Assembly (NCBI RefSeq): GCF_030269515.1
Contig: NZ_BSTM01000033.1
Coordinates: forward strand, 1 to 64,000
Direction of reading: 5' to 3'
DNA: 64,000 nt
Origin: Actinomadura sp. NBRC 104412
Lineage (GTDB): Bacteria > Actinomycetota > Actinomycetes > Streptosporangiales > Streptosporangiaceae
Part shown: in pieces, positions 16,838-25,330 of the stretch
How the letters are laid out: each line of letters begins with the position of its first letter
Position numbering within the stretch: position 1 is the first letter of the stretch
Made by a program: the position numbers and the translations under genes
Notes under the pieces: model-generated
What the model saw: only the letters and a program-made list of their open reading frames with translations
Databases searched by the model: none
What the model was told of the DNA's origin: nothing

Positions 16838-17423
16838 GCAGGTCGAGGCCGAACTCGAAGTCGGCCTCGGGATCCTGCTTGGCCAGCTCCGGCGCGAGCG
16901 CGGCCGTATGCGGGAAGCGCTCGGGGTCGAGGCGTTCGTAGGCGTCCGCGTTCACGACGTGGTGGAGCCACTTCACCGCGCCGATCTCCCGTACCTGCGC
17001 GCCCAGCGCGTAGGCCAGCAGCGCCCGCATGATGCGTACCGAGGTGGCGCCGTCGAACCCGGCGGCGTCGGCCAGCGCCAGCGCCCGCTCCACCGGCCGG
17101 ACGGCCTCCGGAGTGTCGATCTCATGGGTGAGGACGACCGTCATGCAGCGCGGGTAGTCGTGCGCGACCTTGCGGAACGCCCGCACCAGCGTCCGCGCGC
17201 GGGCCCGCCAGTCCTCGTCCGGGTCGCCGTCGAGGTCCATGCCGGCGACGACGTGCGCGGCCACGCCCTCCAGCAGCGCGGCCTTGTTCGGGACGTGGTT
17301 GTAGAGGGACATGACGGCCACGCCGAGCAGGCCGGCCACCGCGCGCATCGACAGCGCGTCCGGCCCGTCCCGCTCGATCAGCTCCACCGCCGCGCGGACG
17401 ATCCGGTCGCGGGTCAGGCCCAT
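16785..17423 (-). CDS. TetR-family transcriptional regulator (C-terminal TetR_C type)
   Basis: The 212-residue product has a TetR DNA-binding domain (RIVRAAVELIERDGPDALSMR, VAGLLGVAVMSLYNHVPNKAALLEGV). A ligand domain follows with DYPRCMTVVLTHEIDTPEAVRP and RIMRALLAYALGAQVREIG, like the tetracycline-repressor subgroup. ATG 17423 has GGGAGGG just upstream; the alternative ATG 17456 has none. It is divergent from the SDR gene at 17538 and convergent with another TetR gene, overlapping it by 53 bp. It probably controls the SDR-AurF pair through sites in the 114-bp spacer. Confidence 0.83.
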   Translation of the reverse strand: MGLTRDRIVRAAVELIERDGPDALSMRAVAGLLGVAVMSLYNHVPNKAALLEGVAAHVVAGMDLDGDPDEDWRARARTLVRAFRKVAHDYPRCMTVVLTHEIDTPEAVRPVERALALADAAGFDGATSVRIMRALLAYALGAQVREIGAVKWLHHVVNADAYERLDPERFPHTAALAPELAKQDPEADFEFGLDLLIRAVDALPRRPPADTG

Positions 17424-17439
17424 CCGCCCTCCCGGCCTT

Positions 17440-17500
17440 ATTGACACCGAGTCCATTGACACCGGTAAGTAGCGCATGACACGGTACGTACATTGTACGT
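17440..17500. promoter_or_regulatory. Promoter and operator region of the SDR-AurF pair
   Basis: ATTGACACCG occurs twice as direct repeats (17440-17449 and 17455-17464), each containing a consensus TTGACA. TTGACA at 17441 with TAAGTA at 17466-17471 could be a -35/-10 pair, with a slightly long 19-bp spacer. Downstream, ACGTAC-ATT-GTACGT (17486-17500) is a perfect 15-bp palindrome, well placed to block transcription of the SDR gene when bound by the divergent TetR protein. Confidence 0.5.
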
Positions 17501-17537
17501 TCTCCTCGTGAACACCCCGGGAGACCAGGAGGCGGGC

Positions 17538-18398
17538 ATGCCCCTCGCGCACTTCGACGGCGCGCTGGCCGTCGTCACCGGAGCGGGCAGCGGGTTCGGC
17601 CGCGCCACCACGCTCGCGCTGGCCGAGCGCGGCACCACCGTCATCGCCGCCGACATCGACCTGCCCTCCGCCGAGCGCACCATCGCCATGGCCAAGTCGC
17701 TGGGCGCGGACGGCGCCGCCTACCAGGTGGACGTCGCGGACGCCGCCGCCATGGAGGAGTTCGCGGCGGAGATCAAGGACGCCAGGCGCGTCCCCGACAT
17801 CGTCGTCAACAACGCGGGCATCGCCGTCAGCGGGCCGTTCCTGGAGACCGGCCTCGACGACCTCCGGCGCATCGTCGGCGTCAACCTGTGGGGCGTCGTC
17901 CACGGCTCGCGGCTGTTCGGACGGCAGATGGCCGACCGGGTCCGCGCCCTGCCCGTCAAGCCGGACAGGCCCAACCTCGGCGGCCACATCGTCAACATCG
18001 CCTCGGCCGCCGCCTTCGCACCCCACCGCGACCTGGGCGCGTACTGCATGACCAAGGCCGCCGTGCTCCAGCTCAGCAACAGCCTGCGCGCGGAACTGGC
18101 GGGCCTGCGGATCGGCGTCACCGCGGTGTGCCCCGGCTTCGCCAGCACCGGCATCGGCCGCAACGCCACCATCGTGGGCGTGGACGAGGCCGGCGCCCAG
18201 CGGATGAGGGAGCGGATGGACCGCGGCCTCCAGAGGCGCGGCTACCCGCCCGAGAAGGTCGCCGAGCGGATCGTCGACGCCATCATCAAGAACCGCCCGG
18301 TCGTGCCCGTCAACTTCGAGGGCCACCTGCTGTACGCGCTGTCCCGGCTCTCCCCGCGCGCGCTGCGCGCGCTCGCCCGGATACCGACACCACGCTGA
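17538..18398 (+). CDS. Short-chain dehydrogenase/reductase (SDR)
   Basis: The 286-residue cytosolic NAD(P)-dependent oxidoreductase has the classical SDR motifs: TGAGSGFG cofactor loop at 14-21, NNAG at 91-94 and the S156-Y169-K173 catalytic set (NIASAAAF, YCMTK). The D39/D41 region after the second strand (AADID) suggests NAD preference. ATG 17538 follows AGGAGG at 17527-17532; an in-frame TTG at 17493 lies inside the palindrome and is unlikely. It is transcribed with the AurF-type gene 23 bp downstream. The substrate is probably an alcohol or ketone of a lipid or steroid, but this is inference. Confidence 0.87.
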   Translation: MPLAHFDGALAVVTGAGSGFGRATTLALAERGTTVIAADIDLPSAERTIAMAKSLGADGAAYQVDVADAAAMEEFAAEIKDARRVPDIVVNNAGIAVSGPFLETGLDDLRRIVGVNLWGVVHGSRLFGRQMADRVRALPVKPDRPNLGGHIVNIASAAAFAPHRDLGAYCMTKAAVLQLSNSLRAELAGLRIGVTAVCPGFASTGIGRNATIVGVDEAGAQRMRERMDRGLQRRGYPPEKVAERIVDAIIKNRPVVPVNFEGHLLYALSRLSPRALRALARIPTPR

Positions 18399-18421
18399 CA
18401 CGCCACGCCAAGGAGGCGACC

Positions 18422-19399
18422 ATGGCCGTGCCCGCTCCGCCGAACGGCCGCCGCTCCCGTCCCGGCACCTGGACCGCCACGATCCGCTGCCGGGACGGCG
18501 ACCACACGCTGGAGCTCACCGACCGGGAGGTGGTCGCCGAACGGCTGCTGAAGACCTCCCGCAAGCACTCCTTCGACCCCGACACCGACGTCGACTGGGA
18601 CGCGCCGCAGGACCCCGACCGCTTCTACGCCCCGCCCCAGCTCGCGTCCCTCTACGAGACCCCGTTGTGGGACGGCCTCAGCCACCGCCAACGGGTGGAG
18701 CTGACCAAGCACGAGATGTGCAGCATCGCCTCCTTCGGCATCTGGTCGGAACTGCTGCTCATGCAGGCCCTGGTCCAGCACTCCTACCGGCGGCGCTACG
18801 ACAGCGACCACGTCGCCTACGCGCTCACCGAGATCGCCGACGAGTGCCGGCACTCGAAGATGTTCGGCCGGATGGTGCGGACCTGCGGGCTGCGCACCCA
18901 CCGCCCGCGCGCCCTCGACTACCAGCTCGGCAAGCTGTTCATGGCCGCCTACGACCCGCTGCCCACGTTCGCCGGGACGCTGGTGATCGAGGAGTTCACC
19001 GACGCCTTCCAGCGCCTGACGTTCCCGGACGAGGACGTCCAGCCGATGGTCCGCCAGGTCACCAGGATCCATGTGATCGAGGAGGCCCGGCACATCAAGT
19101 ACGCGAGGGAGGAGCTCAAGCGGCTGGTCGCGCGAGCGCACCCGGCGCGGCGGCGGATGGCCGCCTTCGGGCTCGCGCAGGCCACCCGGGCGATGGCCAC
19201 GCGGCTCATCCACCCGTCCTGCTACGAGGCCGTGGGCCTGGACCCGAAGGTGGCGAGCCGGGTCGCCGCCCGCAGCCCGCACCGCCGCGCCACCATGGCC
19301 TGGGCGTTCCGCAAGTGCACCGACTTCTTCGAGGAGGTCGGGTTCCTGGACGGCCCGGCCCGCAAGGTGTGGGTCACGTCAGGTCTGCTCGCGGCCTGA
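18422..19399 (+). CDS. AurF-type diiron oxygenase
   Basis: The 325-residue product has a helical ferritin-like diiron domain with iron-ligand motifs in separate helices: KHEMCSIASFGIWSE, EIADECRHSKMF (E..E..H), VIEEFTDAFQR and IHVIEEARHIKYAREE (E..H). These match the p-aminobenzoate N-oxygenase AurF/CmlI group, which oxidises amines or hydroxylates carbon with O2. ATG 18422 follows AAGGAGG. The gene directly follows the SDR gene and its last 26 bp overlap the convergent phosphopantetheinyl transferase. It probably acts with the SDR and perhaps the nearby monooxygenase; the substrate is unknown. Confidence 0.83.
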   Translation: MAVPAPPNGRRSRPGTWTATIRCRDGDHTLELTDREVVAERLLKTSRKHSFDPDTDVDWDAPQDPDRFYAPPQLASLYETPLWDGLSHRQRVELTKHEMCSIASFGIWSELLLMQALVQHSYRRRYDSDHVAYALTEIADECRHSKMFGRMVRTCGLRTHRPRALDYQLGKLFMAAYDPLPTFAGTLVIEEFTDAFQRLTFPDEDVQPMVRQVTRIHVIEEARHIKYAREELKRLVARAHPARRRMAAFGLAQATRAMATRLIHPSCYEAVGLDPKVASRVAARSPHRRATMAWAFRKCTDFFEEVGFLDGPARKVWVTSGLLAA

Positions 19400-20075
19400 G
19401 CAGCTCGGCCACGGGACGCTCGCGCACCCGCACGCCCTCGGGATGGTCCAGCAGCGCGAGGCAGGCGGCGTACCCGGGGCCCGGGTCGAGGGTGCGCATC
19501 ATGATCCGCTCGGCAAGCCCGGGACGGCCGTCCCAAAGGCGCAACCGTGGCGGCTCGTCCGGCGCAGAGACGCGAACATCTCTGAGCGGAACGCGCAGCC
19601 CGTCTCCGGTGGCCTTCAGCAACGCCTCCTTGCGCGTCCAGTACGTCAGCAGCCCCGCGCGACCGCCCGGGGGCTCGTCGCCGGCCAGCAGTTGACGCGC
19701 GATGTCGTCGCCGATTCTGCCGCTGTCCTCCTCCACGTCCACGCCGAGCGGCCCGTGCGGCGACACCGCCACCGCGACCCGGTCGCCGGAGTGGGAGACC
19801 GACAGGTGGGGGCCGCCGTCCACGACGGGCGGGCCGTGCGGCTCGCCGCAGTCCCGGCAGGCGCGGGTGAGGGGAACGTGTTCCGGTTCCACGCCGAGCC
19901 GTCCCGCGACCGCCAGCCTGGTCATCGCCACCCCGAGCGTGAACCGGTCCCTGTCCGCGTCCCGCAGGTAGCGTTCCCTGCGCGCGCGTTCGACCGGGTC
20001 GAGCAGGCCGACCAGACCGAACAGCGCGGGGCGCGCCGCACCGAGCTCCGCCCACCACACCGTCACCGGTTCCAC
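19374..20075 (-). CDS. 4'-phosphopantetheinyl transferase (Sfp type)
   Basis: The 233-residue enzyme transfers phosphopantetheine from CoA to the serine of carrier-protein domains of polyketide, nonribosomal peptide or fatty-acid synthases. The motifs are HLSVSHSGDRVAVA, the Mg-binding GVDVEED and TYWTRKEALLKATGDGL (WxxKEAxxK). GTG 20075 is used because the conserved fold begins at PVTVWWAEL and a purine-rich GGAAGGCGAGG precedes it; ATG 20168 would add 31 poorly conserved residues. No synthase gene lies in the window, so it is likely a housekeeping or general-purpose Sfp enzyme. Confidence 0.85.
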   Translation of the reverse strand: MEPVTVWWAELGAARPALFGLVGLLDPVERARRERYLRDADRDRFTLGVAMTRLAVAGRLGVEPEHVPLTRACRDCGEPHGPPVVDGGPHLSVSHSGDRVAVAVSPHGPLGVDVEEDSGRIGDDIARQLLAGDEPPGGRAGLLTYWTRKEALLKATGDGLRVPLRDVRVSAPDEPPRLRLWDGRPGLAERIMMRTLDPGPGYAACLALLDHPEGVRVRERPVAELLRPRADLT

Positions 20076-20194
20076 TTCGGCCTCGCCTTCCGTCCGGGGG
20101 CCACCGGCTCCACCATAGCGGCAATCGAACGTTGGGCATTTTTCTGACGGGAGACATTGCTCCGCCATTTTACGGAGTTTCGGCGGCGGGCACG

Positions 20195-20229
20195 AAAAAA
20201 GGCCGCGGAGCGTTTCCGCTCCGCGGCCT
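20195..20229 (-). terminator. Strong rho-independent terminator, minus strand
   Basis: GGCCGCGGAGCG (20201-20212) pairs perfectly with CGCTCCGCGGCC (20217-20228) around a TTTC loop, extended by one A-T pair. On the minus strand the stem is followed by six T residues (20200-20195). It terminates transcripts coming from the right, that is, the DUF3558-like gene or the small locus just upstream. Confidence 0.85.
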
Positions 20230-20241
20230 GCCGACCGACGC

Positions 20242-20337
20242 TCACTCCAGCGTGAGCGTCACCTGACCCAGGACACTCCTCCCGGCCACGCGGCCATAAC
20301 GATGTTGCCTCCCTCTGGCGTATCGTTTCCTAAACAA
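20242..20337 (-). CDS. Candidate 31-residue arginine-rich small protein
   Basis: A minus-strand frame from TTG 20337 to TGA 20242 encodes 31 residues rich in Arg, with KRYARGRQHRYGRVAGRS followed by VLGQVTLTLE. The amino-acid pattern looks protein-like rather than like random GC-rich translation, but no Shine-Dalgarno precedes the TTG. Its last codons form a perfect hairpin (GACGCTCAC with GTGAGCGTC, 20237-20260). The terminator follows directly. Alternatives are a short ATG ORF at 20297-20259 with GGGAGG upstream, or a non-coding RNA ending at the terminator. I do not recognise a family. Confidence 0.3.
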   Translation of the reverse strand: MFRKRYARGRQHRYGRVAGRSVLGQVTLTLE

Positions 20338-20400
20338 GGGAAGCCTAGAAGTAATTAGGAGCGATCATGGCGGGTTCGGCCAATTCAGGTCAGAATTGAT

Positions 20401-21132
20401 TTAACGGAAGGCCCGCAGCACTTCCCGGGCGACCCTGGTGGCCTTGTCCAGGCACGCCTCCTCGCGCGCCTCCGCGCCGCCGGCGCCGCCGCTCCGCTCG
20501 CTGTACCCGACCGTGATCACCGTGTTGCGCAGACGGACCGTCACCTGGCCCACCACGGTCGGCTGCCCGCGGTCCTCCTTGAACCAGCGGTACGCCTCGT
20601 CCCCCATGCCCGGATGCCTGGCGAGGCTCACCGTCCGCTCCAGGGTCGCGTTGTGGGCCTGCGTCCACTGGGCGCCGTAGTAGCGCCTGGCGTCCTCGAC
20701 CGGCGTGGGCGTGTTGGCGGGCGAGTACAGGTGCGCCTCCACCCGCAGCCAGCGGAACCCGTCGCTGCCCGAGGAGTACGTGCAGGTGGTGAGGGTCTGG
20801 TTGGCGCTCGCCCGCCGCTGCGCGCCCGGAACCAGGCTTCGTACCGTGGCGGCCGGGACCGTCTCGCACGGCGGCGGCAGCGCGGTGATCGGCTCGGGTC
20901 CCGACGCCGGGGAGGACGGCGACGGCGCGGCCTCGCCGACCGACGCCTGACGGTCGCCGCGCCCCCCGGGCTCCCCGTCGGGCAGCAGGACGAAGACACC
21001 GCCCGCCGTCAGCACCACCGCGGCCGCCGCCACCAGCAGCACGAGCACCCGCGGCCGGCGCGCGGGCGCTGGCGGTTCCGGCGGTGAGTACACCCGCTGG
21101 AACGGTTCCGGCGAACGCTGAAGGCCGCCCAC
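20401..21132 (-). CDS. DUF3558-like membrane-anchored protein
   Basis: The product of 243 residues has a proline-rich N-terminus, one transmembrane helix (VLVLLVAAAAVVLTAGGVFVLL) and a Ser/Pro linker. The extracytoplasmic domain opens with PCETVPAATVRSLVPGA and has a second Cys in TLTTCTYSS. The paired cysteines and the order of motifs resemble actinobacterial DUF3558 proteins, whose function is unknown. GTG 21132 is chosen for its GGGGAG Shine-Dalgarno seven bases upstream. The strong terminator at 20195-20229 serves this transcript. Confidence 0.6.
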   Translation of the reverse strand: MGGLQRSPEPFQRVYSPPEPPAPARRPRVLVLLVAAAAVVLTAGGVFVLLPDGEPGGRGDRQASVGEAAPSPSSPASGPEPITALPPPCETVPAATVRSLVPGAQRRASANQTLTTCTYSSGSDGFRWLRVEAHLYSPANTPTPVEDARRYYGAQWTQAHNATLERTVSLARHPGMGDEAYRWFKEDRGQPTVVGQVTVRLRNTVITVGYSERSGGAGGAEAREEACLDKATRVAREVLRAFR

Positions 21133-21307
21133 TCCACACTCCCCTGATCGCCAGCCGTACCCCTCGAAGGTAAACAGCCGGACCCTCACCCCGCCAGGGC
21201 TCCGCGGGGCTCCGCAGGGCGCCAATCACCCAACTCCGAGGACACCCGTTCCACCCGGGCCGACCTCCGCCGGATTCGATGTCGTACTCAGGACGCACAA
21301 TGGAAAC

Positions 21308-22870
21308 GTGCTGCTCAGCGAGATCGCCCGTACGTCCCGTGCCGTCGCGGGGACGTCGGCGCGCAAGGCCAAGATCGGGTTCCTGGCCGAGTGCCTGCGC
21401 GACGCCGGCCCCGGCGAGGCCCCCATCGTGGTCGCCTATCTCTCCGGGGAGCTGCCCCAGCGCCAGATCGGCGTGGGCTACGCCTCGTTCCGCGACATCC
21501 CGCCTCCGGCGGCCGAGCCGTCGCTGACCGTCACGGAGGTGGACGCCGCGTTCGGCGAGATCGGCGCGGTCTCGGGCAAGGGCTCGGTGACGCGCCGCCG
21601 CGAGCTGCTGTCCACGCTGATGACCAGGGCCACCCATGCCGAGCAGGACTTCCTCATCCGGCTGCTGTCCGGCGAGCTGCGCCAGGGCGCGCTCGACGGG
21701 GTGATGGCCGAGGCGATCGCCTCCGCCGCCGGCGTCCCGTCCGCCGAGGTCCGCCGCGCCGTCATGCTGCGCGGCTCGCTCGGCCCCGTCGCCACCGCCG
21801 CGCTCGCCGACGGCGTCGACGGCCTGCGCCGCTTCACCCTCCAGGTGGGGCGTCCCATCAAGCCGATGCTCGCCGCGTCCGCCCCGTCCATCGAGGACGC
21901 CTACGCCAAGCTGGACCTGCCGCCAGAGATGGGCGCCGCCGTCGAATGGAAGCTCGACGGCATCCGCGCGCAGATCCATGTCCGCGCCGACCCCGCCGAG
22001 GTGCGGGTCTTCACCCGCACGCTCGACGACATCACCTCCCGGCTCCCCGAGGTCGTCGAGGAGCTGCGCAAACTGCCGGTGCGGGACGCCGTCTTCGACG
22101 GCGAGCTGATCGCGCTGCGCCCCGACGGCTCCGCCCAGCCCTTCCAGGTGACCGCGGCGCGCACCGCCACCAGGGCCGCGAGCCCCTCCCAGGTCCCGCT
22201 GTCGATCTTCCTGTTCGACGTCCTGCACCTGGACGGTGACGACCTGCTCGACCGTCCCGGCACCGAACGGCACGCCGTGCTGGCCCGGGTCGTCCCCGAG
22301 CGGCTGCGCATGCCGCGCGTCGTCACCGGCGACCCGGCCCGCGCCCGCGAGTTCTTCGACGACGCGGTCGCGCGCGGCCACGAGGGCGTCATGATCAAAT
22401 CACCGGACACGCCGTACACCGCGGGGCGCCGCGGCGCCGGCTGGATCAAGGTCAAACCCCGGCACACCCTCGACCTGGTCGTGCTGGCCGCCGAATGGGG
22501 GCACGGCCGCCGCCAGGGCCTGCTGTCCAACCTGCACCTGGGTGCCCGCGACCCGGCCACCGGCGGCTTCGTCATGCTCGGCAAGACGTTCAAGGGCCTC
22601 ACCGACCAACTGCTGGCCTGGCAGACCGAGAGGCTGCGCGGCCTGGCCGTCCGGGAGGACGACCGGACCGTCCACGTCCGGCCCGAGCTCGTCGTGGAGA
22701 TCGCCTTCGACGGCGTCCAGCGCAGCCCCCGCTACCCGGCGGGCATCGCGCTGCGCTTCGCCCGCGTCCTGCGCTACCGGGAGGACAAGACGGCCCAGGA
22801 GGCCGACACCATCGGCACGGTGCTGTCCCTGTGGAAGGAGGAGGGCTCCCCCGGCGAGCCGCCCGGCTAG
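21308..22870 (+). CDS. ATP-dependent DNA ligase (LigB-like)
   Basis: The product of 520 residues has an N-terminal DNA-binding domain (about 1-180), the adenylation domain with the catalytic lysine K215 in EWKLDGIRAQIH, and motifs DAVFDGELIAL, FLFDVLHLDG, HEGVMIKSPDTPYTAG and GWIKVKP. An OB-fold domain follows. The length and layout match mycobacterial LigB (an accessory ATP-dependent ligase) rather than the NAD-dependent LigA or the LigD/LigC repair types. GTG 21308 begins where conservation begins; the Shine-Dalgarno is weak. It overlaps the convergent membrane-protein gene by 4 bp. Confidence 0.9.
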   Translation: MLLSEIARTSRAVAGTSARKAKIGFLAECLRDAGPGEAPIVVAYLSGELPQRQIGVGYASFRDIPPPAAEPSLTVTEVDAAFGEIGAVSGKGSVTRRRELLSTLMTRATHAEQDFLIRLLSGELRQGALDGVMAEAIASAAGVPSAEVRRAVMLRGSLGPVATAALADGVDGLRRFTLQVGRPIKPMLAASAPSIEDAYAKLDLPPEMGAAVEWKLDGIRAQIHVRADPAEVRVFTRTLDDITSRLPEVVEELRKLPVRDAVFDGELIALRPDGSAQPFQVTAARTATRAASPSQVPLSIFLFDVLHLDGDDLLDRPGTERHAVLARVVPERLRMPRVVTGDPARAREFFDDAVARGHEGVMIKSPDTPYTAGRRGAGWIKVKPRHTLDLVVLAAEWGHGRRQGLLSNLHLGARDPATGGFVMLGKTFKGLTDQLLAWQTERLRGLAVREDDRTVHVRPELVVEIAFDGVQRSPRYPAGIALRFARVLRYREDKTAQEADTIGTVLSLWKEEGSPGEPPG

Positions 22871-23724
22871 TTGTGCCGTGTCGGCTTGCGCGACGGCGGT
22901 TCGGTACGGCGGTGATGGCGGCCGCGGTCGAACGGGGTGTGGCGATGGCGGAACTCCGGCCTGATCAGGTCGTGCCGGCCCGCGATGAACTCCTGCACCC
23001 AGATCTTGGCGCGGATGAGGGGGCGGCGGAAACGCTCCTCGTGCCAGACCGCCGAGCGGTGCTTGCGCGAGCCCGGCGCGTACCGCCAGCGGGCCCACGG
23101 CGAGCCCGGCCGGGCCACCCTGATCGCGCCGATCACCAGCAGGACGGGCACGAACAGCCCGGCGAGACCCGTCCAGATCTTGCCCTTGAGCAGCGTGAGC
23201 ACGGCCAGGACCAGGTTGACGACCAGGTACCCCGCATAGATCCCCACCAGCACGGGGCCGTCGAGCCCGCTGCCCGGAGGGGGCTCCCAGCCCGCGAAGC
23301 CGACCGGGCGCACCCCGAGCAGCAGCAGCCCGGTGACCGCGATGGCGACGAAGACGGCGTCCACCGAGGCGCGGCCCTTCTCCGTCCAGTAGACGTCGCT
23401 GAGATGCAGGATGAGCGCGAACTCGTCCAGCACCAGCGCCGAGCCCACCCCGAAGATCGCCGCCGCGGAGACCGCGAACCCGCGGTAGGCGTCCGGTATC
23501 GCGACACTCATCACCCCGCCGACCAGCATCAGCACCACGCCGAACACCACATGGTGAATATGCAGGTCCCCGGCCTTGACGTTGCGGAACCACCAGCGGA
23601 CGTCGGCGCGGATCAGGCGCACGTTCACCCGGGTCAGCACGAACGTGACGATGAAGGCGACGAAGAACGCCAGCAACGGCAGCCGGCCGCTGTCGTCGAT
23701 GTGCAGGGTGAAGTACTCGGACAT
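22867..23724 (-). CDS. Conserved integral membrane protein
   Basis: The 285-residue product has about six predicted membrane helices. A conserved-looking His-rich segment GDLHIHHVVFGVVLMLVGG and FALILHLSDVYWTEKGRASVD lie between helices. The C-terminal 70 residues are basic and cytosolic. ATG 23724 has GGAGGAGC directly upstream. Proteins like this are common in Streptomyces and relatives but I know no function; the HxHH motif might bind a metal. It is convergent with the ligase gene. Confidence 0.65.
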   Translation of the reverse strand: MSEYFTLHIDDSGRLPLLAFFVAFIVTFVLTRVNVRLIRADVRWWFRNVKAGDLHIHHVVFGVVLMLVGGVMSVAIPDAYRGFAVSAAAIFGVGSALVLDEFALILHLSDVYWTEKGRASVDAVFVAIAVTGLLLLGVRPVGFAGWEPPPGSGLDGPVLVGIYAGYLVVNLVLAVLTLLKGKIWTGLAGLFVPVLLVIGAIRVARPGSPWARWRYAPGSRKHRSAVWHEERFRRPLIRAKIWVQEFIAGRHDLIRPEFRHRHTPFDRGRHHRRTEPPSRKPTRHN

Positions 23725-23833
23725 GCTCCTCCGGCCCCCCATCATGCCGCGTGACATGCGCGGGTATCGCGGAACGCCGTCCCCCAGGGGGAGCGGAGAT
23801 GAGCCGGCCGAGGCTCCGCCGTGACCCCCGGCG

Positions 23834-25126
23834 CTAACCGGCGAAGCGGATGGGGTTGACCAGGTCCGCGTAGATCAGCAGCCCGCCCATCACGATCAGG
23901 ACCGCCGCCATCACATAGGTGAGCGGCAGCGCCTTGGCCACGTCCACATAGCCGGGGTCGGGACGGCCGAAGACGCGGGCGAAGAACTTCTTGATCGCCT
24001 CCAGCAGCGCGCCCGCCATATGGCCGCCGTCCAGCGGCAGCAGCGGGACCAGGTTGAACAGTCCGACCGCGAGGTTGATCGAGCCGAGCAGCGCGATGAA
24101 CATCGCGACCTTCTCGACGATGGGGCTCTCCGAGGCGGCGATCTCACCGCCGAGCCTGCTGACGCCCACCACGCCGATCGGGCCGTTGGGGTCGCGCTCC
24201 TCGTCGCCGAACGCGGCCTGCCAGACGCCGACCATCTTCTCGGGCATCCGCAGCAGCGCGCCCGCGGTGTGGGCGGTCAGCTCGCCCATGTAGTCCGCGA
24301 CGGCCACCGGGCCCTGGCGCTCGCGCTCCTGGAGCGGGGTGATGCCGAGGAAGCCGACGCTGACGATCTTCTCCGGGTCGTCCAGGTCGTACATCTGGTT
24401 GCGGGTGACCGGCACCTGGAACGACACCGGTCTGCCGTCCCGCTCGACGGTCAGCGCCACGGTGCGCCCGCCCGAGTCGCGGATCAGGCCCTGAAGCTGG
24501 TCGTAGTCGGTGATCCGGTGGCCGTCGTAGGTGACGATCCGGTCGCCGGCCCGCAGTCCCGAGGACGCGGCCGGGGTGGGCGTGTAGCCCTCCGGGCACT
24601 CGGTGAGCTGGGAGTTGGCCGGGATCGCGCACTTGGCCACCGCGCTGATCACCGGTTGCGGTGTGGGGGTGCCGATCCCCATCAGCAGGATCGCGAAGAA
24701 GATCACCGCGAGGATCAGGTTCATCGCGGGGCCCGCGAACATGATGGTGAGCTTCTGCCACCACTTCTTGGCGTAGAAGACCCGGTCTTCGTCGCCCGGC
24801 CGGATCTCCTCCAGCGACGCGCCGCGGGCGGACTCGATCAGCCCCTGGAACGGCCCGGTGCTGAGCCGCCGTGCCTGGCCCGGCAGGTCGCCCTTGCGCG
24901 GCGGCAGCATGCCGATCATGCGGATGTAGCCGCCGAGCGGGATCCATTTGACGCCGTACTCGGTCTCGCCCTTGTGCCGCGACCACAGCGTCGGGCCGAA
25001 GCCCACCATGAACTGCGGGGTGCGGACCCCGAACAGCTTGGCGAACGAGAAGTGCCCCAGCTCGTGCAGGGCGATCGACACCATCAGGCCGAAGAACAGG
25101 ATCAAGACTCCCGCCAGCCAGCCCAT
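23834..25126 (-). CDS. rseP: Site-2 intramembrane zinc metalloprotease (RseP/Rip1 type, M50)
   Basis: The 430-residue protease has the zinc motif HELGH at 21-25 inside the first helix, a PDZ domain around 190-260 (GLRAGDRIVTYDGHRITDYDQL) and the second active-site motif PLLPLDGGHM near the C-terminus, with four membrane helices. It cleaves anti-sigma factors or other single-span proteins within the membrane (regulated intramembrane proteolysis), as Rip1 does in mycobacteria. ATG 25126 is used; a GTG two codons upstream is equivalent. The usual neighbours dxr and ispG are absent here. Confidence 0.9.
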   Translation of the reverse strand: MGWLAGVLILFFGLMVSIALHELGHFSFAKLFGVRTPQFMVGFGPTLWSRHKGETEYGVKWIPLGGYIRMIGMLPPRKGDLPGQARRLSTGPFQGLIESARGASLEEIRPGDEDRVFYAKKWWQKLTIMFAGPAMNLILAVIFFAILLMGIGTPTPQPVISAVAKCAIPANSQLTECPEGYTPTPAASSGLRAGDRIVTYDGHRITDYDQLQGLIRDSGGRTVALTVERDGRPVSFQVPVTRNQMYDLDDPEKIVSVGFLGITPLQERERQGPVAVADYMGELTAHTAGALLRMPEKMVGVWQAAFGDEERDPNGPIGVVGVSRLGGEIAASESPIVEKVAMFIALLGSINLAVGLFNLVPLLPLDGGHMAGALLEAIKKFFARVFGRPDPGYVDVAKALPLTYVMAAVLIVMGGLLIYADLVNPIRFAG

Positions 25127-25330
25127 GCGCACCCCGTTCCTCGGCGTTCCCCGGCAACCCGTTCAGACGTTCAAGGTTACGTGATCCGGGCCTCGCACGA
25201 CCGCGTACCAGTGCACACCCGGGCCGACGGGTCATACGGATAAAGCGATCACGATGGTTCAGGCGGGGGCGGGGGCGGTGTCTGGTGGCACGGTGGGGCC
25301 GCTGCTAGCCTGGCCTGCAAGCCGTTCACT

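Noticed and set aside
20390..22381. A 663-codon minus-strand frame across the DNA ligase
   Set aside because: It is antisense to a gene with all ligase motifs, is composed of repetitive G/R/D-rich sequence, and enters the DUF3558-like gene in the wrong frame.
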